DNA from: Gammaproteobacteria bacterium
Lineage (GTDB): Bacteria > Pseudomonadota > Gammaproteobacteria > Chromatiales > Chromatiaceae
DNA: 64,000 nt
Direction: 5' to 3'
Assembly: GCA_030148485.1 (NCBI GenBank)
Contig: JASBTJ010000085.1
Coordinates: 22,393 to 86,392 of the forward strand
In this document: piece after piece, positions 17,161 through 27,714 of the stretch
Layout: each line of letters begins with the position of its first letter
Numbering within the stretch: position 1 is the first letter of the stretch
Notes under the pieces: model-generated
What the model saw: only the letters and a program-made list of their open reading frames with translations
Databases searched by the model: none
Told to the model about the DNA's origin: nothing
Made by a program: the position numbers and the translations under genes

Positions 17161-17712
17161 TCACCCCGCCGGGTGTCGTAGAACCGCGCCATCCAGCTTG
17201 AGTTTGTCGCTGATGCGCACGCGCAATTGCTCGGCGCGGGCCTCGCTGGAGGTCGGGCCCACCTGCACACGGTAAACCGGCGAGCCGCCGACGTCGGCCT
17301 GCTCGACCACCGTGTCGAAGCCAGCGGCGCGGAGTCGCCCCGCCAAGCCCTCGGCATTGTCGGATTGGCCGAAGCTGCCCACTTGTACCACCCAGGCCTG
17401 CGGTGACGCGGTTTCCGGGGTCGGTTCGGTGCTGCCGGCGGCCGGTGCCGCCTGCTGGTTCGGATCAAATCGCTGGGGCGAAGCGGACGGTGCCGCCCCT
17501 TGAGCCGATTGCGCCGCCGGCTCCAGCCGTTTGATCGGCTCCGGCCGCTCGGCCGCAAGACGCATGTCGAACGGGCCGGCGTCACGATCCGGGATCACCA
17601 CGCCAATGTTCACGTCGGGCCGCTGATCGAGCATCATCGGGATGAAGATCACCGCCAGTGATACCAGAACCACGGCGCCGACCAGGCGGCGCTTGAGTTG
17701 TGCCTTGTTCAT
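17161..17712 (-). CDS. dedD: SPOR-domain protein, DedD-like
   Basis: This inner-membrane division-associated protein binds denuded septal peptidoglycan through its SPOR domain. A single N-terminal transmembrane helix follows RRLVGA (residues 9-27). A proline/alanine-rich linker spans about 60-110, and a C-terminal SPOR domain spans about 107-180 (WVVQVGSFGQSDNAEGLAGRLRAAGF, VYRVQVGPTSSEARAEQL). The length of 183 is usual for DedD. The gene sits between folC and cvpA as in Pseudomonas and E. coli, so the symbol is chosen by domain plus synteny. Confidence 0.9.
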   Translation of the reverse strand: MNKAQLKRRLVGAVVLVSLAVIFIPMMLDQRPDVNIGVVIPDRDAGPFDMRLAAERPEPIKRLEPAAQSAQGAAPSASPQRFDPNQQAAPAAGSTEPTPETASPQAWVVQVGSFGQSDNAEGLAGRLRAAGFDTVVEQADVGGSPVYRVQVGPTSSEARAEQLRVRISDKLKLDGAVLRHPAG

Positions 17713-17734
17713 AAAATCCCCATCGTTTGACCGA

Positions 17735-19012
17735 TTATAACGGTCCCACGACGCAATTCACCCCCAGCCAATCCCGGGCTTGCCCCACGGTCAGGAAAGA
17801 CCCCAGCACGATCACCCGATCGCCTTTCCCAATCCGGCCGGAAACCGCTGTCAGGGCGTCCTCAACCGTTGCGAAGCAGCTTGCCTTCAGGGTCTGCGGC
17901 AAACGCTCGCGCAACGTCTGCGCGGTCATTGCGCGAGCGCCCTCCAGACCGGCCAGCCACCAATGGTCGACACACCCGTCCAACGCGGCCACCACCCCGG
18001 CGGCATCCTTGTCGGTCAACATCGCAAGCACGGCGTGGGTGGCCCCACTCACATACTGGTCCCGCAATGCCTCCGCCAGGGCTCGGGCGGCATGCGGATT
18101 ATGGGCCACGTCCAACAGCCAGATCGGATCGTTGCCGACCACCTCCATCCGCCCCGCCACCCGGGCGGACAGCAGCCCGTCCCGCACCGCGCGTTGATCC
18201 AGTGGCAGACGATCGGCGACACCAGCCAGTGCCGCCAACGCGGTAGCCGCATTGCGCAACTGGTGGCGGCCCCGCATGGCCGGGAAAGGCAATCCGCGCC
18301 GTGCGCCGGGGTCGGCCTCGAAATCCCAATGCGCGGGGTGCGAAACGGCCCGAAAATCGCGCCCCGCGCAGCATAGCCGGGCACCGATGTCCCGGGCATG
18401 TCTTTCCAGCCGCTGCGGCGCCGACAAGTCACCACACACCGCCGGACGGTCCGGCCGGTAAACGCCGGCCTTTTCGTAGCCGATGGTCTCGCGGTCGTTG
18501 CCGAGCCAGTCCTGGTGATCGAGATCCACACTGGTGACCACCGCGACGTCGGCATCAAGCACATTGACCGCGTCCAACCGACCACCGAGCCCGACCTCCA
18601 GCACCGCGGCGTCGAGGCCTTCCTGGGCAAAGATCCAGAACGCCGCCAGGGTGCCGAATTCGAAGTAGGTCAGCGGGATATCACCGCGTGCGGCATCAAT
18701 GGCACTGAATGCCGCGCAAAGCACCTGGTCTTCCACCTCGACGCCATCGAGGCAAATGCGTTCGTTGTAACGCTGCAGATGCGGCGAGGTGTAGGTCCCG
18801 ACCCGGTAGCCACCGGCACGCAGTATCGCGTCGCAGTACGCCACCACGGAGCCCTTGCCGTTGGTGCCGGCGATGGTCAGCACCGTGTCGGCCACTTGCG
18901 GCGCACCCAGGGCCTGCCAAGCCACCCGCACCCGCTCGAGTCCGAGTTCGATGCCTTTGGGATTGAGCTGTTCCTGCCAGGCGAGCCAGTCGGCGAGGCT
19001 GCGCTGCCTCAT
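17735..19012 (-). CDS. folC: Bifunctional folylpolyglutamate/dihydrofolate synthase
   Basis: FolC joins glutamate to dihydropteroate and extends the tail of folates, using ATP. The Mur-ligase-like fold shows the P-loop TIAGTNGKGSVVAYCDAIL, the folate/omega-loop region YTSPHLQRYNERI, and the central-domain motif LEVGLGGRLDAVNVLDAD. The C-terminal domain begins near WLLDVAHNPHAARAL. About 425 residues. The ATG at 19012 is preferred over a GTG two codons upstream. It starts 11 bases after accD, within the accD-folC-dedD-cvpA-purF series, and ends in TAA. Confidence 0.95.
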   Translation of the reverse strand: MRQRSLADWLAWQEQLNPKGIELGLERVRVAWQALGAPQVADTVLTIAGTNGKGSVVAYCDAILRAGGYRVGTYTSPHLQRYNERICLDGVEVEDQVLCAAFSAIDAARGDIPLTYFEFGTLAAFWIFAQEGLDAAVLEVGLGGRLDAVNVLDADVAVVTSVDLDHQDWLGNDRETIGYEKAGVYRPDRPAVCGDLSAPQRLERHARDIGARLCCAGRDFRAVSHPAHWDFEADPGARRGLPFPAMRGRHQLRNAATALAALAGVADRLPLDQRAVRDGLLSARVAGRMEVVGNDPIWLLDVAHNPHAARALAEALRDQYVSGATHAVLAMLTDKDAAGVVAALDGCVDHWWLAGLEGARAMTAQTLRERLPQTLKASCFATVEDALTAVSGRIGKGDRVIVLGSFLTVGQARDWLGVNCVVGPL

Positions 19013-19023
19013 CACCACGCCGC

Positions 19024-19887
19024 TCAGGCGGAAGCGGGCTGTTTCATCAACATGCCCAACACACTGGCCAAGCGATCACGCATCTCGGCGCGACTGACGA
19101 TCATGTCCACGGCACCGTGCTCCACCATGAATTCGCTGCGTTGGAAGCCTTCGGGCAATGTCTCCCGAACGGTCTGCTCGATGACCCGGGGACCGGCAAA
19201 GCCGATCAGCGCATTCGGCTCGGCGACATTCAGATCGCCCAGCATCGCCAGACTGGCGGAAACGCCACCCATGGTCGGGTCGGTCATCACCGAAATGAAC
19301 GGCAGCCGGTGCTCGGCGAGTTGTTTGAGCGCCGCCGACGTCTTCGCCATCTGCATCAACGAAAACAGCGATTCCTGCATACGTGCGCCACCGCTGGCGG
19401 CGAAACACACCATGGGACTGCGTTGTTCTATGGCCGCACGCACGCCGCGCACGAAGCGTTCGCCCACCACCGACCCCATGGAGCCCCCCATGAAACGGAA
19501 TTCGGACGCGGCAGCGACGATGTCCATGCCCTTGAGCTGCCCGCGCATCACCACCAGGGCGTCTTTTTCGCCGGTGCCCTTTTGTGCGGCTACCAGACGG
19601 TCCCGATACTTCTTGCTGTCGCGGAACTTGAGCGGATCCGAAGATTCCAGGCCGGCACCGATCTCCTCCCGACCCTCGGGGTCAAGAAAGATGTCCAGCC
19701 GACGCCGGGCACCGATGCGCTCGTGATGATTGCATTTGGGGCACACGTCCAGATTGCGTTCCATCTCGGCGCGGTAAAGCACAGCACCGCACCCGGTGCA
19801 TTTGTTCCACAGGCCTTCCGGGACGCCTTTCTTGTTGCCGCCTTCGGTGCGAATGCGGCTGGGCAGCAGAATGTCGAACCAGCTCAT
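19024..19887 (-). CDS. accD: Acetyl-CoA carboxylase carboxyltransferase subunit beta
   Basis: AccD is the beta half of the carboxyltransferase that makes malonyl-CoA for fatty-acid synthesis; AccA is the partner, not in this window. The N-terminal zinc ribbon C-x2-C-x15-C-x2-C is present ([17 protein letters not shown] and DVCPKCNHH, residues 28-54). The crotonase-like carboxyltransferase core follows, with [39 protein letters not shown] and [12 protein letters not shown]. 287 residues, the expected length. It lies 22 bases downstream of trpA, linking tryptophan and lipid genes in one transcript. Confidence 0.97.
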   Translation of the reverse strand: MSWFDILLPSRIRTEGGNKKGVPEGLWNKCTGCGAVLYRAEMERNLDVCPKCNHHERIGARRRLDIFLDPEGREEIGAGLESSDPLKFRDSKKYRDRLVAAQKGTGEKDALVVMRGQLKGMDIVAAASEFRFMGGSMGSVVGERFVRGVRAAIEQRSPMVCFAASGGARMQESLFSLMQMAKTSAALKQLAEHRLPFISVMTDPTMGGVSASLAMLGDLNVAEPNALIGFAGPRVIEQTVRETLPEGFQRSEFMVEHGAVDMIVSRAEMRDRLASVLGMLMKQPASA

Positions 19888-19909
19888 CGTTGTTATTCCG
19901 GTTGAAGTA

Positions 19910-20716
19910 TCAGTTGGCGTCCATGGCCAAGCGCATGGCGCCGAGCACGTCCTTGAGCGCGGCAGGAATCGCGTCCGGCTGGTCGGCCAAGGCCTCGATG
20001 CGATTCACCAGGGCGCTGCCGACCACGACGGCATCGGCGACCTGGGCCACACGCGCCGCCGTCGCACCGTCCTTGATGCCGAATCCGACCCCCAGCGGCA
20101 AATCGGTGTGGCCGCGAATCTCGCCAAGCTTGGCCGCGACCGCGTCCACATCGAGGTTGGCAGCGCCGGTCACGCCTTTGAGCGACACATAGTAGACGAA
20201 GCCGCTGGCCGCCGCCGCGATACGTTTGATGCGGGTTTCGTGACTGGTGGGCGAAAGCAGGAATATGGGATCCAGATCATGGGCGCGGAACACCGGCACC
20301 ACGGCATCGGCCTCCTCCGGGGGCAGATCGACGGTCAACACACCATCGACGCCCGCCTTGGCGGCAGCGGCGGCGAAGGCTTCATAGCCCATTACTTCCA
20401 CGGGATTGAGATACCCCATCAACACCACCGGGGTTTCCGCGTCGCGCTGGCGGAATTCGGCAACCATGGCCAGCACCTCCCGCAGCGATACGTGATGAGC
20501 CAGGGCCCGCTCGGTGGCGCGTTGGATCACCGGGCCGTCGGCCATGGGGTCGGAAAACGGCACCCCCAGCTCGATGACGTCCGCGCCGGCTGCCACCAGG
20601 GCGTGCATGGCCGGCACCGTGACCTGCGGATTCGGGTCACCGGCGGTGACATAGGGAATCAGCGCCTTGCGGCCGGCGGCCTTCAGGTCGGCAAAACGTT
20701 TCTCGATACGACTCAT
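19910..20716 (-). CDS. trpA: Tryptophan synthase alpha subunit
   Basis: TrpA splits indole-3-glycerol phosphate into indole and glyceraldehyde 3-phosphate, passing indole through a tunnel to TrpB. The TIM barrel shows the catalytic Glu in [18 protein letters not shown], the Asp in [13 protein letters not shown], and the phosphate-binding GVGFGIKDG plus [12 protein letters not shown]. 268 residues. Its ATG overlaps the trpB stop (ATGA), so translation is coupled. Confidence 0.97.
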   Translation of the reverse strand: MSRIEKRFADLKAAGRKALIPYVTAGDPNPQVTVPAMHALVAAGADVIELGVPFSDPMADGPVIQRATERALAHHVSLREVLAMVAEFRQRDAETPVVLMGYLNPVEVMGYEAFAAAAAKAGVDGVLTVDLPPEEADAVVPVFRAHDLDPIFLLSPTSHETRIKRIAAAASGFVYYVSLKGVTGAANLDVDAVAAKLGEIRGHTDLPLGVGFGIKDGATAARVAQVADAVVVGSALVNRIEALADQPDAIPAALKDVLGAMRLAMDAN

Positions 20717-21927
20717 ATGACCAGGCCTTCACGGGCGGCGACGGTGTGCATGTCCTTGTCACCGCGACCGGATAGGTTGACCAGCAGGATCTTGTCCTTG
20801 TCCAGGGTCGGCGCCAGTTTGATCGCCTGAGCGATGGCATGACTGGACTCCAGTGCCGGGATGATGCCCTCGGTACGTGTCAATCGATGGAAGGCAGCCA
20901 GCGCCTCGTCGTCGGTGACCGCGACGTATCGAGCGCGACCGGCATCCTTCAACCAGGCATGCTCGGGACCGACGCCGGGATAATCCAATCCGGCGGAGAT
21001 CGACTGGGTTTCGATGATCTGGCCGTCCCGATCCTCCATCAGGTAGGTCCGGTTGCCGTGCAGCACCCCAGGCTTTCCGGCGCACAGGGGCGCGGCGTGG
21101 TTGCCGGTATCGAGACCGTCGCCCGCCGCCTCCACGCCGTACATGGCAACATCGGCGTCGTCGATGAACGGATGAAACAGCCCGATGGCATTGGAACCGC
21201 CCCCCACGCAGGCAATCAGCGCGTCCGGCAAGCGGCCGGTCATGTCCTGGATCTGCGCCCGGGCCTCACGACCGATGATCGCCTGGAAGTCTCGCACCAT
21301 CGCCGGATACGGGTGGGGCCCGGCGACGGTACCGATGATGTAGAAGGTGTTGTCGACGTGGGTGACCCAATCGCGCATCGCCTCGTTCAGCGCATCCTTC
21401 AAGGTCTTGGAACCGGACGACACGGTTTTTACCTCGGCACCGAGCAGGCGCATGCGGTAGACATTGGCCTCCTGGCGGGCGGCGTCCACCTCGCCCATGT
21501 ACACCACGCACTCCAGCCCCAGACGGGCGGCGACCGTGGCCGACGCCACGCCATGCTGCCCGGCCCCGGTCTCGGCAATGATGCGGGTCTTGCCCATGCG
21601 TTTGGCGAGCAACGCCTGACCGATGGTGTTGTTCACCTTATGCGCGCCGGTGTGGTTGAGATCCTCGCGCTTGAGGTATATCTGCGCGCCGCCCAGCTCC
21701 CGACTCAGCCGCTCGGCATGATAGATCGGCGAAGGCCGGCCCACATAATGTTGCAGGTCGGCATCAAGCTCCGCCTGGAAGTCCGGGTCCTGTAGGTATT
21801 GCTCATAGGCCTGGCGCAACTCGTCCAGCGGTTCCATCAGCGTCTCGGCGACGAAAATACCGCCATAGGGACCGAAATGGCCGCGCTCGTCCGGCAGTTT
21901 GCTCAGGGGGATATCAGTCTTGTCCAA
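20713..21927 (-). CDS. trpB: Tryptophan synthase beta subunit
   Basis: TrpB condenses indole with serine on PLP. The PLP lysine lies in [34 protein letters not shown] is the substrate loop with the catalytic Glu, [12 protein letters not shown] binds the PLP phosphate, and [12 protein letters not shown] is conserved. I chose a TTG start at 21927 because GAGGTG (21934-21939) stands six bases before it and the protein then begins L-D-K-T-D-I-P, close to family length (404). A GTG at 21936 is the alternative. Longer starts up to 21993 would overlap trpF by 80 bases. With TTG the overlap is 14 bases. Confidence 0.95.
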   Translation of the reverse strand: MDKTDIPLSKLPDERGHFGPYGGIFVAETLMEPLDELRQAYEQYLQDPDFQAELDADLQHYVGRPSPIYHAERLSRELGGAQIYLKREDLNHTGAHKVNNTIGQALLAKRMGKTRIIAETGAGQHGVASATVAARLGLECVVYMGEVDAARQEANVYRMRLLGAEVKTVSSGSKTLKDALNEAMRDWVTHVDNTFYIIGTVAGPHPYPAMVRDFQAIIGREARAQIQDMTGRLPDALIACVGGGSNAIGLFHPFIDDADVAMYGVEAAGDGLDTGNHAAPLCAGKPGVLHGNRTYLMEDRDGQIIETQSISAGLDYPGVGPEHAWLKDAGRARYVAVTDDEALAAFHRLTRTEGIIPALESSHAIAQAIKLAPTLDKDKILLVNLSGRGDKDMHTVAAREGLVI

Positions 21928-22537
21928 CGTGTACACCTCGCATGAATTGCGCGATCCGGTCACCGTCCTTGATGCCCGGTTCCGCCTCGACACCGCCGCT
22001 CACGTCCACCCCGTAGGGGCGCACGGTGCGCACTGCCTCGGCTACATTGTTTGGCGTCAGCCCGCCGGCCAACACGATCCTGTCCGCCAGGGTCGCGGGG
22101 ATTCTCCCCCAATCGAAGGTATCGCCCGTGCCACCGGGCACTCCGGGACGATAGGCATCCAACAACAAGGCCGCGGCGGCCGGGTAATCCGCCGCAGCCG
22201 CGACCGGGTCGACGCCCTCCTTCATGCGGATCGCCTTGATCCAGGGCCGGCCATGCTGTGCACAGTAGTCCGCACACTCCTGGCCATGGAATTGGATCAG
22301 ACTCACCCGCCCCGCCTGGCACGACGCCGCGATGGTTTGTGCGTCCGCATTGACGAACAGCCCGACCACGCTGACAAAGGGCGGCAGGCGACGGGTTATC
22401 GCTTCCGCCTGCTCCCGCGTCACGTGACGGGGGCTGGGCGGATAAAACACCAAGCCAATGGCGTCCGCGCCCGCAGCGATGGCGGCAAGCGCGTCCTGTT
22501 CCCGTGTGATGCCGCAGATCTTGACCCTGGTGCGCAT
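21914..22537 (-). CDS. trpF: Phosphoribosylanthranilate isomerase
   Basis: TrpF performs the Amadori rearrangement of phosphoribosylanthranilate in tryptophan synthesis. The short TIM barrel shows the N-terminal catalytic Cys in [13 protein letters not shown], the catalytic Asp in DTFDWGRIP (about residue 130), and the phosphate sites [15 protein letters not shown] and GVDVSGGVE. The ATG at 22537 is used because the family begins M-x-T-R-V-K-I-C-G; the frame is open 27 bases further without need. 207 residues. It precedes trpB with a short overlap. Confidence 0.95.
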   Translation of the reverse strand: MRTRVKICGITREQDALAAIAAGADAIGLVFYPPSPRHVTREQAEAITRRLPPFVSVVGLFVNADAQTIAASCQAGRVSLIQFHGQECADYCAQHGRPWIKAIRMKEGVDPVAAAADYPAAAALLLDAYRPGVPGGTGDTFDWGRIPATLADRIVLAGGLTPNNVAEAVRTVRPYGVDVSGGVEAEPGIKDGDRIAQFMRGVHVGQD

Positions 22538-22582
22538 GATCGATCCAGCTGGAAAACCCCGCATTCTACCCTGAACGCCGAG

Positions 22583-23365
22583 CTATGGCAGGAAGCCGGC
22601 GGCGGGCGGCGCGGGAATATCGAAGCGATCCGGGTACCGCACACCAGCAAAGTACAGTCCATCCGGGGGTGCCGTCACCCCACCGAGGGTCCGGTCTTTG
22701 AAATCCAGCACCTCCCGGGCATAGGACTCGGGCTGGTCGCCCCGGCCGACGGCGATGAGCACCCCGGCGATATTGCGCACCATGTGGTGTAGAAAAGCGT
22801 TCGCCGACACCGCCAGCTCAATCACGTCGCCGTGCCGCACCACGCGCAGCGATTCCAGGGTACGGATTGGGCTTTTCGCCTGACAACCGAGTGCGCGGTA
22901 CGATGAGAAATCGTGCTCGCCCACCAATACCTGGCCGGCGCGGTGCATGGCGTCGGCGTCCAACGGCGTGTGAATCCAGGTTGCCCGGTTGGCCCACAAC
23001 GCCGACCGATAACGGCGATTGAGCATGACGTAGCGATAATGCCGCCCGGTGGCGGAAAATCTGGCGTGGAAGTCGTCGGGTACCGGTTTGGCCCAGGTGA
23101 CGCTGATGTCGTCGGGCAGATTGACGTTGCTCCCCATCACCCAGTTATGCTCAGTGCGCGGCGACGCACTGTCGAAATGCACCACCTGGCCGAACCCGTG
23201 CACACCGCGATCGGTACGACCTGCGCACACCACCCGTAGCGGGTGGGCGGCAACCCGGCTTACCGCCTGCTCCAAGGTGTGCTGCACGCTGGGCACGCCG
23301 TGCTTTTGCGCCTGCCAGCCGTGGTAAGCGGTACCGTTGTATTCGACGCCAAGAGCAATGCGCAT
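22583..23365 (-). CDS. truA: tRNA pseudouridine(38-40) synthase
   Basis: TruA isomerises uridines 38-40 in the anticodon arm of many tRNAs. The catalytic Asp is in RVVCAGRTDRGVHGFGQVVHFD (about residue 54). SFHARFSATGRHYRY and NAFLHHMVRNIAGVLIAVGRG are family-typical. 260 residues, start MRIALGVEYNGTAYHG. It lies between fimV and trpF as in Pseudomonas and ends in TAG. A strong hairpin separates it from fimV, so it may have its own promoter. Confidence 0.97.
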   Translation of the reverse strand: MRIALGVEYNGTAYHGWQAQKHGVPSVQHTLEQAVSRVAAHPLRVVCAGRTDRGVHGFGQVVHFDSASPRTEHNWVMGSNVNLPDDISVTWAKPVPDDFHARFSATGRHYRYVMLNRRYRSALWANRATWIHTPLDADAMHRAGQVLVGEHDFSSYRALGCQAKSPIRTLESLRVVRHGDVIELAVSANAFLHHMVRNIAGVLIAVGRGDQPESYAREVLDFKDRTLGGVTAPPDGLYFAGVRYPDRFDIPAPPAAGFLP

Positions 23366-23395
23366 GGGTGTTCAGATCAACGCTTCGATAAAGTA

Positions 23396-23421
23396 AACGG
23401 GGCGCCGATTGGCGCCCCGTT
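23396..23421 (-). terminator. Strong hairpin after fimV
   Basis: AACGGGGCGCC and GGCGCCCCGTT form a perfect 11-bp stem with a 4-base loop, 28 bases past the fimV stop and 31 before the truA start. Only a short T-rich tail (GTTTACTTT) follows on the minus strand, so it is a probable fimV terminator that may be leaky. Confidence 0.6.
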
Positions 23422-23448
23422 GCATTGGCCTACGCCAACCGGTCCAGG

Positions 23449-26346
23449 TCAACCGATATCGGCCAACAACTTGTCCGCCTCGGCCTTCTGGTTATCATTG
23501 CCCTCGGCTTTGACCTCGTCCAGGATGCTCCGCGCGCCTTCCTTATCGCCCATTTCGACATAAGCGATGGCCAGGTCCAGCTTGGTCTGCACCTCGTCTT
23601 CGTCACCCAGTTGTTCCGAGAACGGCGAGGGGATGTCCAGATCAGCGCCCGGCGCTGCGGTGGCGTCGGCACCAGCGGATTCCTGCTTGGGCAGATCCAG
23701 GCCTTCGAAATCCGCCGTCAACTGACTGAGTTCGTCGTCCAGCTCCGTCAGGTCGCTGAGTTCTTCCAGCTGGGCCTGCAGGGATTCGGCGTCGACCGAG
23801 CGGTCATCCAGTGGCGCAAAACCACTATCGACCATGGAGTCTTCCAGGCCGGTGTCCAGATCCAGTATCAGGCTGTCGTCACTGACCTGATCGTCAACCT
23901 TGGGCTTGGCCGGATCCATATCCAAATCCGGCAATTCCAGGTCGATGGATTCGAGCCCGTCGATGCTTTCATCGTCCTGACTGATGCTGTGCGGCATGGA
24001 CATGTCGTCCAGGTCGAGCGTCAGGTCCAGGTCGGCGTCGCCCGGTGCGTCCCCGACGGCCCCCTGGCGATCGGCATCGGCCTGTTGCACGGCTTCGCCG
24101 TCCGGCGACGTTTCGGCCAACGGGGGCACTTGCAGGGACGATTGTTCGTCAAAGCCGGACAGCGGATCGATGCCCGCCGGCTCGCTGGGTTCGAAATCGG
24201 CCAAGCCATCGTCACTCCGAGGCACGCTGGCCGCCACCGTGGCGGTGAACAACGGATACTCCGGCGCAAGGTCACGACCCATATCGCAGACCCGCTGCCA
24301 GGCCGCCCCATCGACGCCGTCCTGACCGGCGTCCGCCAGTTGTTGTGCACAATCGGTGAACGCGCCGACGTTGCGGTTGGCGTAATACACTTCCAACAAC
24401 TTGAACTTGAGCGCCAAGCGGTCCGGGTCCCGGTTCAGCGCCTGACTGAGCAGCTCTTCCGCCTGATCGTAGCGGCCGTAAGCGATGTAGACATCGGCTT
24501 CCGACACCGGATCGACCTCGCTCGTCTCGTCAGCCAGGGAATGCATCTCACTGGCGGAAAACTCGCTGAGGAAGGACGTGTCGTGATCGCCGCCCGCGGT
24601 GTCCTCGGGCGGCATATCCAGGTCGGCGTCATCGACACCAGGCTCGAGCAGGATGCTTTCCTCAGCATCGTCGGCGACCTGCTGCTCCGCCGGTACGTCG
24701 GACTCGTCCTTGGACTTGCGACGCAACAACATCAGCAAGCCGAGCAACAGTGCCACCACTGCCGCGGCGGCACCGGCCAACAGCCCGGGTTCGCCCAGCA
24801 AGCGGTCGATCAAACCGGCCTTGGCTGGCGGGACGGAGTCGGCATCCTCGCCGGTTGCAACCGGCGCTTCGGCAGTCGCCTCGGGCTGATCGTCGGCAAC
24901 CGCCGCCGGGGCCTGTGCTGCGGCATCGTCCGTCGGCGCAACCTCCGCGGACGGTTCGGTGGCGTCCGCGACAGCTGCGGCGCCATTGTCATCAGCAGGC
25001 GCCGTTGCGTCCTCGGCCACGTCCGCAGCCCCGGCATCCGCGCCAGCGGTCGCCGGCTCGTCCGTAGCGGCAGCGGCATCGCTCGGGGCGACGGCCTCTT
25101 CGCCAGCGGCAATCGCAGCCGTTGTTTCGGCAGGGCCGGCGGCGTTGTCCGCCGACGCCGCTGGTTCCGCACCTTCGATCCCGCCCGGCGCTACTGGTTG
25201 ACCAGCCTGATCTGCCTGGCCTTCTTCCGTGGCCACCTGCAAGCGCGCCAGTTGTTCGTCCTTCAGACTGAGCAAGCGCTGCATGTCCGCCAGCTGCTGC
25301 TCCAAGGTGCTGACTTCCTCGCGCAGGTTGTCGGCCGCTTGACGGGAGGTCTCGGCATTCTCACGTGCCAGCAGCAGGGCATTTTCCAGATCGGCAGCGG
25401 TCTTGCCGGCCGTCGTCTGGTCGCCCGCACCCGCCTCGCCCTCGCCCTCGGGGCTGGGTGTGGCGATTCGCAGCTCGGCATCCTTGGCCGACGCATCGGC
25501 AACCGCATCGGGCGAACCTGTGGCGGCGTCCCCGGCGGATTCGGCGTCTGCCGCACCGTCCTGCAATGGTTCGGCAGAGGGCTGGGCACGGGCCGCCAAG
25601 GCGGTGTCCTGGGCGGACCGGTACGCCGCATTGGCATTGGTACGCGACAAGGCCAACATATCGTCCCGACTGGGAACCCGCAGGATACGGCCCTTTTTCA
25701 GTCGATTGATGTCCCCGGCGATGAAGGCGTCGGGATTGGCCTTGTACAAGGCCATCAGGGTCTGGGTGAGACTGACCCCGCTGGGGCGCAATTCCTTGGC
25801 GATGCCCCACAGGGTGTCGCTATTCTGCACCCGGTACTCGTTCGGTAGTACGGCGCGTGCCGTCGGAGCCTGATACTGGCTGGCGGACGATGGCGTTCCC
25901 GCGCTCACCGAGGTCTGGCTGCGATCCACTCGACCTGGACGCCGCTCCAAGGTGGTAGGCGGATCCAGCAGCACGGTGTATTCGCGCACCAACTTGCCCT
26001 TGGGCCAGTTGATTTCCAGGAGGAAATTCAGAAAGGGCTCACGTATCGGGTTATCACTGTAGACCCGGATAACCGACTGCCCGGCCTTGTTGACCATGGG
26101 CACGAAACGCAGCCGTGACAGATAGAAGGGGCGCTCCACCCCGGCGCGCTGGAAGGCCTCCGGCGATGCCAAGCGAACCTTCAGACTGTCCAACTCGGTG
26201 GGATCGACAGAGAGTAGCTTGACCTCTGCCTCGAAATTCTGATTGAGCGCGGATCGGGTCTGAATATCCCCCAGCCCGAGGGCCAGGGCTGTGGCCGAAA
26301 CGACCATGCTGATCAGAGCCACAGCCGGAGCCAGCTTGCGGGCCAT
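23449..26346 (-). CDS. fimV: FimV-like inner-membrane hub protein (LysM, TPR-like C-terminus)
   Basis: FimV family proteins bind peptidoglycan and organise polar type IV pili, chemosensory complexes and cyclic-AMP signalling. From the ATG at 26346 the protein has 965 residues: a signal peptide (1-24), a FimV N-terminal domain, a LysM domain (about 169-219; YRVQNSDTLWGIAKEL), a coiled coil (about 310-360), a long Ala/Asp/Glu-rich linker, one transmembrane helix (about 520-545), then a very acidic cytoplasmic part. That part has a TPR-like stretch (DVYIAYGRYDQAEELLSQAL) and ends in the FimV C-terminal repeat (KLDLAIAYVEMGDKEGARSILDEV). Position between asd and truA is conserved in Pseudomonas. 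A long open frame on the opposite strand is a composition shadow. Confidence 0.92.
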   Translation of the reverse strand: MARKLAPAVALISMVVSATALALGLGDIQTRSALNQNFEAEVKLLSVDPTELDSLKVRLASPEAFQRAGVERPFYLSRLRFVPMVNKAGQSVIRVYSDNPIREPFLNFLLEINWPKGKLVREYTVLLDPPTTLERRPGRVDRSQTSVSAGTPSSASQYQAPTARAVLPNEYRVQNSDTLWGIAKELRPSGVSLTQTLMALYKANPDAFIAGDINRLKKGRILRVPSRDDMLALSRTNANAAYRSAQDTALAARAQPSAEPLQDGAADAESAGDAATGSPDAVADASAKDAELRIATPSPEGEGEAGAGDQTTAGKTAADLENALLLARENAETSRQAADNLREEVSTLEQQLADMQRLLSLKDEQLARLQVATEEGQADQAGQPVAPGGIEGAEPAASADNAAGPAETTAAIAAGEEAVAPSDAAAATDEPATAGADAGAADVAEDATAPADDNGAAAVADATEPSAEVAPTDDAAAQAPAAVADDQPEATAEAPVATGEDADSVPPAKAGLIDRLLGEPGLLAGAAAAVVALLLGLLMLLRRKSKDESDVPAEQQVADDAEESILLEPGVDDADLDMPPEDTAGGDHDTSFLSEFSASEMHSLADETSEVDPVSEADVYIAYGRYDQAEELLSQALNRDPDRLALKFKLLEVYYANRNVGAFTDCAQQLADAGQDGVDGAAWQRVCDMGRDLAPEYPLFTATVAASVPRSDDGLADFEPSEPAGIDPLSGFDEQSSLQVPPLAETSPDGEAVQQADADRQGAVGDAPGDADLDLTLDLDDMSMPHSISQDDESIDGLESIDLELPDLDMDPAKPKVDDQVSDDSLILDLDTGLEDSMVDSGFAPLDDRSVDAESLQAQLEELSDLTELDDELSQLTADFEGLDLPKQESAGADATAAPGADLDIPSPFSEQLGDEDEVQTKLDLAIAYVEMGDKEGARSILDEVKAEGNDNQKAEADKLLADIG

Positions 26347-26509
26347 GTGTCCTCCTATAATCGCGCCCTTGTGCCGGGCACGCCTTCCCATTTGGATTGG
26401 CACTTTGTTTTATATCTTTAAGAACGCGCCTGATAAATACGGCCTAACTATAGCCCAGCCAACGGATTTCACCAATATGTGCAAGGCGTGCGGGCTGCCT
26501 GGGGCTTAT

Positions 26510-26531
26510 CCGCCGACCACCTGATCGGCGG
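26510..26531 (-). terminator. Hairpin after asd
   Basis: CCGCCGA and TCGGCGG form a perfect 7-bp stem with an 8-base loop 15 bases past the asd stop. There is no T-run, so it may be a Rho-assisted or weak terminator. Confidence 0.4.
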
Positions 26532-26545
26532 AACCGTGACCCAGG

Positions 26546-27658
26546 TCACCGCGCGAGCAGGATCTGCAACATGCGCCGCAGGGGCTCGGCGGCTCCCCAC
26601 AACAGTTGATCACCGACAGTGAACGCGGACAAGTACTCGTTGCCCATGTTCATCTTGCGCAGTCGCCCCACCGGGACACTGAGCGTGCCCGTGACCTTCG
26701 CCGGCGTCAGCTCCGCCATGGTGAGGTCGCGTTCGTTGGGGACGACCTTCACCCAGTCATTGGCCGCGGCTAGCATGTCGTGGATCTCGTCCAGTGGGAT
26801 GTCCTGCTTGAGCTTGATGGTCAGTGCCTGGCTGTGGGAACGCATGGCACCGATACGGACACAGATACCGTCGATGGGAATGCTGGTTTGGCGGCCGAGT
26901 ATCTTGTTGGTCTCGACACCGCCCTTCCACTCTTCCTTGCTCTGACCGTTGTCCAGCTTCTTGTCGATCCAGGGAATCAGACTGCCCGCCAGGGGCACGC
27001 CGAAATTCTCCGTGGCGAAACTGTTGGCACGCATGGTTTCGGTAACGGCACGGTCGATGTCGAGTATCGCCGCGGCAGGATCCGACAGCATGGGTTCGGC
27101 ACTGTTCTTGAGCTGCCCCATCTGGGTCAGCAGTTCGCGCATGTTACGTGCCCCGGCACCGGAGGCCGCCTGATAGGTCATGGCGGTCATCCATTCGATG
27201 TGATCGCCTTTGAACAGCCCACCCAAGGCCATCAGCATCAGGCTGACTGTGCAGTTGCCGCCGACGAAATCCTTCTTGCCGGCGTCCAGCGCGCGATCGA
27301 TGACATTGCGGTTGACCGGATCCAGCACGATGATGGCGTCGTCCGCCATGCGCAGGGTGGATGCGGCGTCGATCCAGTAGCCCTGCCAGCCGGCCTCACG
27401 CAGCTTGCCGTACACCTCGGTGGTGTAGTCGCCGCCCTGGCAGGTGACGATCGCATCCATCCCCTTGAGCTCGTCGATATCGCTGGCGTCCTTGAGCGGT
27501 GCGATATCCTTGCCGATATCCGGGCCGGGCTGCCCCACCTGGGAGGTGGTGAAGAACACCGGCTCGTCGATGCCCGCGAAGTCGCTCTCCTCGCGCATGC
27601 GGTCCATCAGGACCGAACCCACCATGCCGCGCCAACCTACGAATCCAACCCGTTTCAT
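26546..27658 (-). CDS. asd: Aspartate-semialdehyde dehydrogenase
   Basis: Asd reduces aspartyl phosphate to aspartate semialdehyde, the branch point to lysine, diaminopimelate, threonine and methionine. The NADP-binding [17 protein letters not shown] opens the protein. The active-site Cys is in [12 protein letters not shown], and the catalytic His in [16 protein letters not shown]. 370 residues, the gammaproteobacterial long form. The second of two adjacent Met codons is taken as start (M-K-R-V-G). It lies between leuB and fimV as in Pseudomonas. Confidence 0.96.
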   Translation of the reverse strand: MKRVGFVGWRGMVGSVLMDRMREESDFAGIDEPVFFTTSQVGQPGPDIGKDIAPLKDASDIDELKGMDAIVTCQGGDYTTEVYGKLREAGWQGYWIDAASTLRMADDAIIVLDPVNRNVIDRALDAGKKDFVGGNCTVSLMLMALGGLFKGDHIEWMTAMTYQAASGAGARNMRELLTQMGQLKNSAEPMLSDPAAAILDIDRAVTETMRANSFATENFGVPLAGSLIPWIDKKLDNGQSKEEWKGGVETNKILGRQTSIPIDGICVRIGAMRSHSQALTIKLKQDIPLDEIHDMLAAANDWVKVVPNERDLTMAELTPAKVTGTLSVPVGRLRKMNMGNEYLSAFTVGDQLLWGAAEPLRRMLQILLAR

Positions 27659-27714
27659 CATGCTTTTCCCAATCGAAATTTACCGCTGAGACGCGGATAG
27701 GCAGAGCAGTCGAT

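Noticed and set aside
23425..25848. 807-residue open frame on the plus strand opposite fimV
   Set aside because: Low-complexity translation with no recognisable domain, antisense to a well-supported gene; a result of GC-rich third positions.
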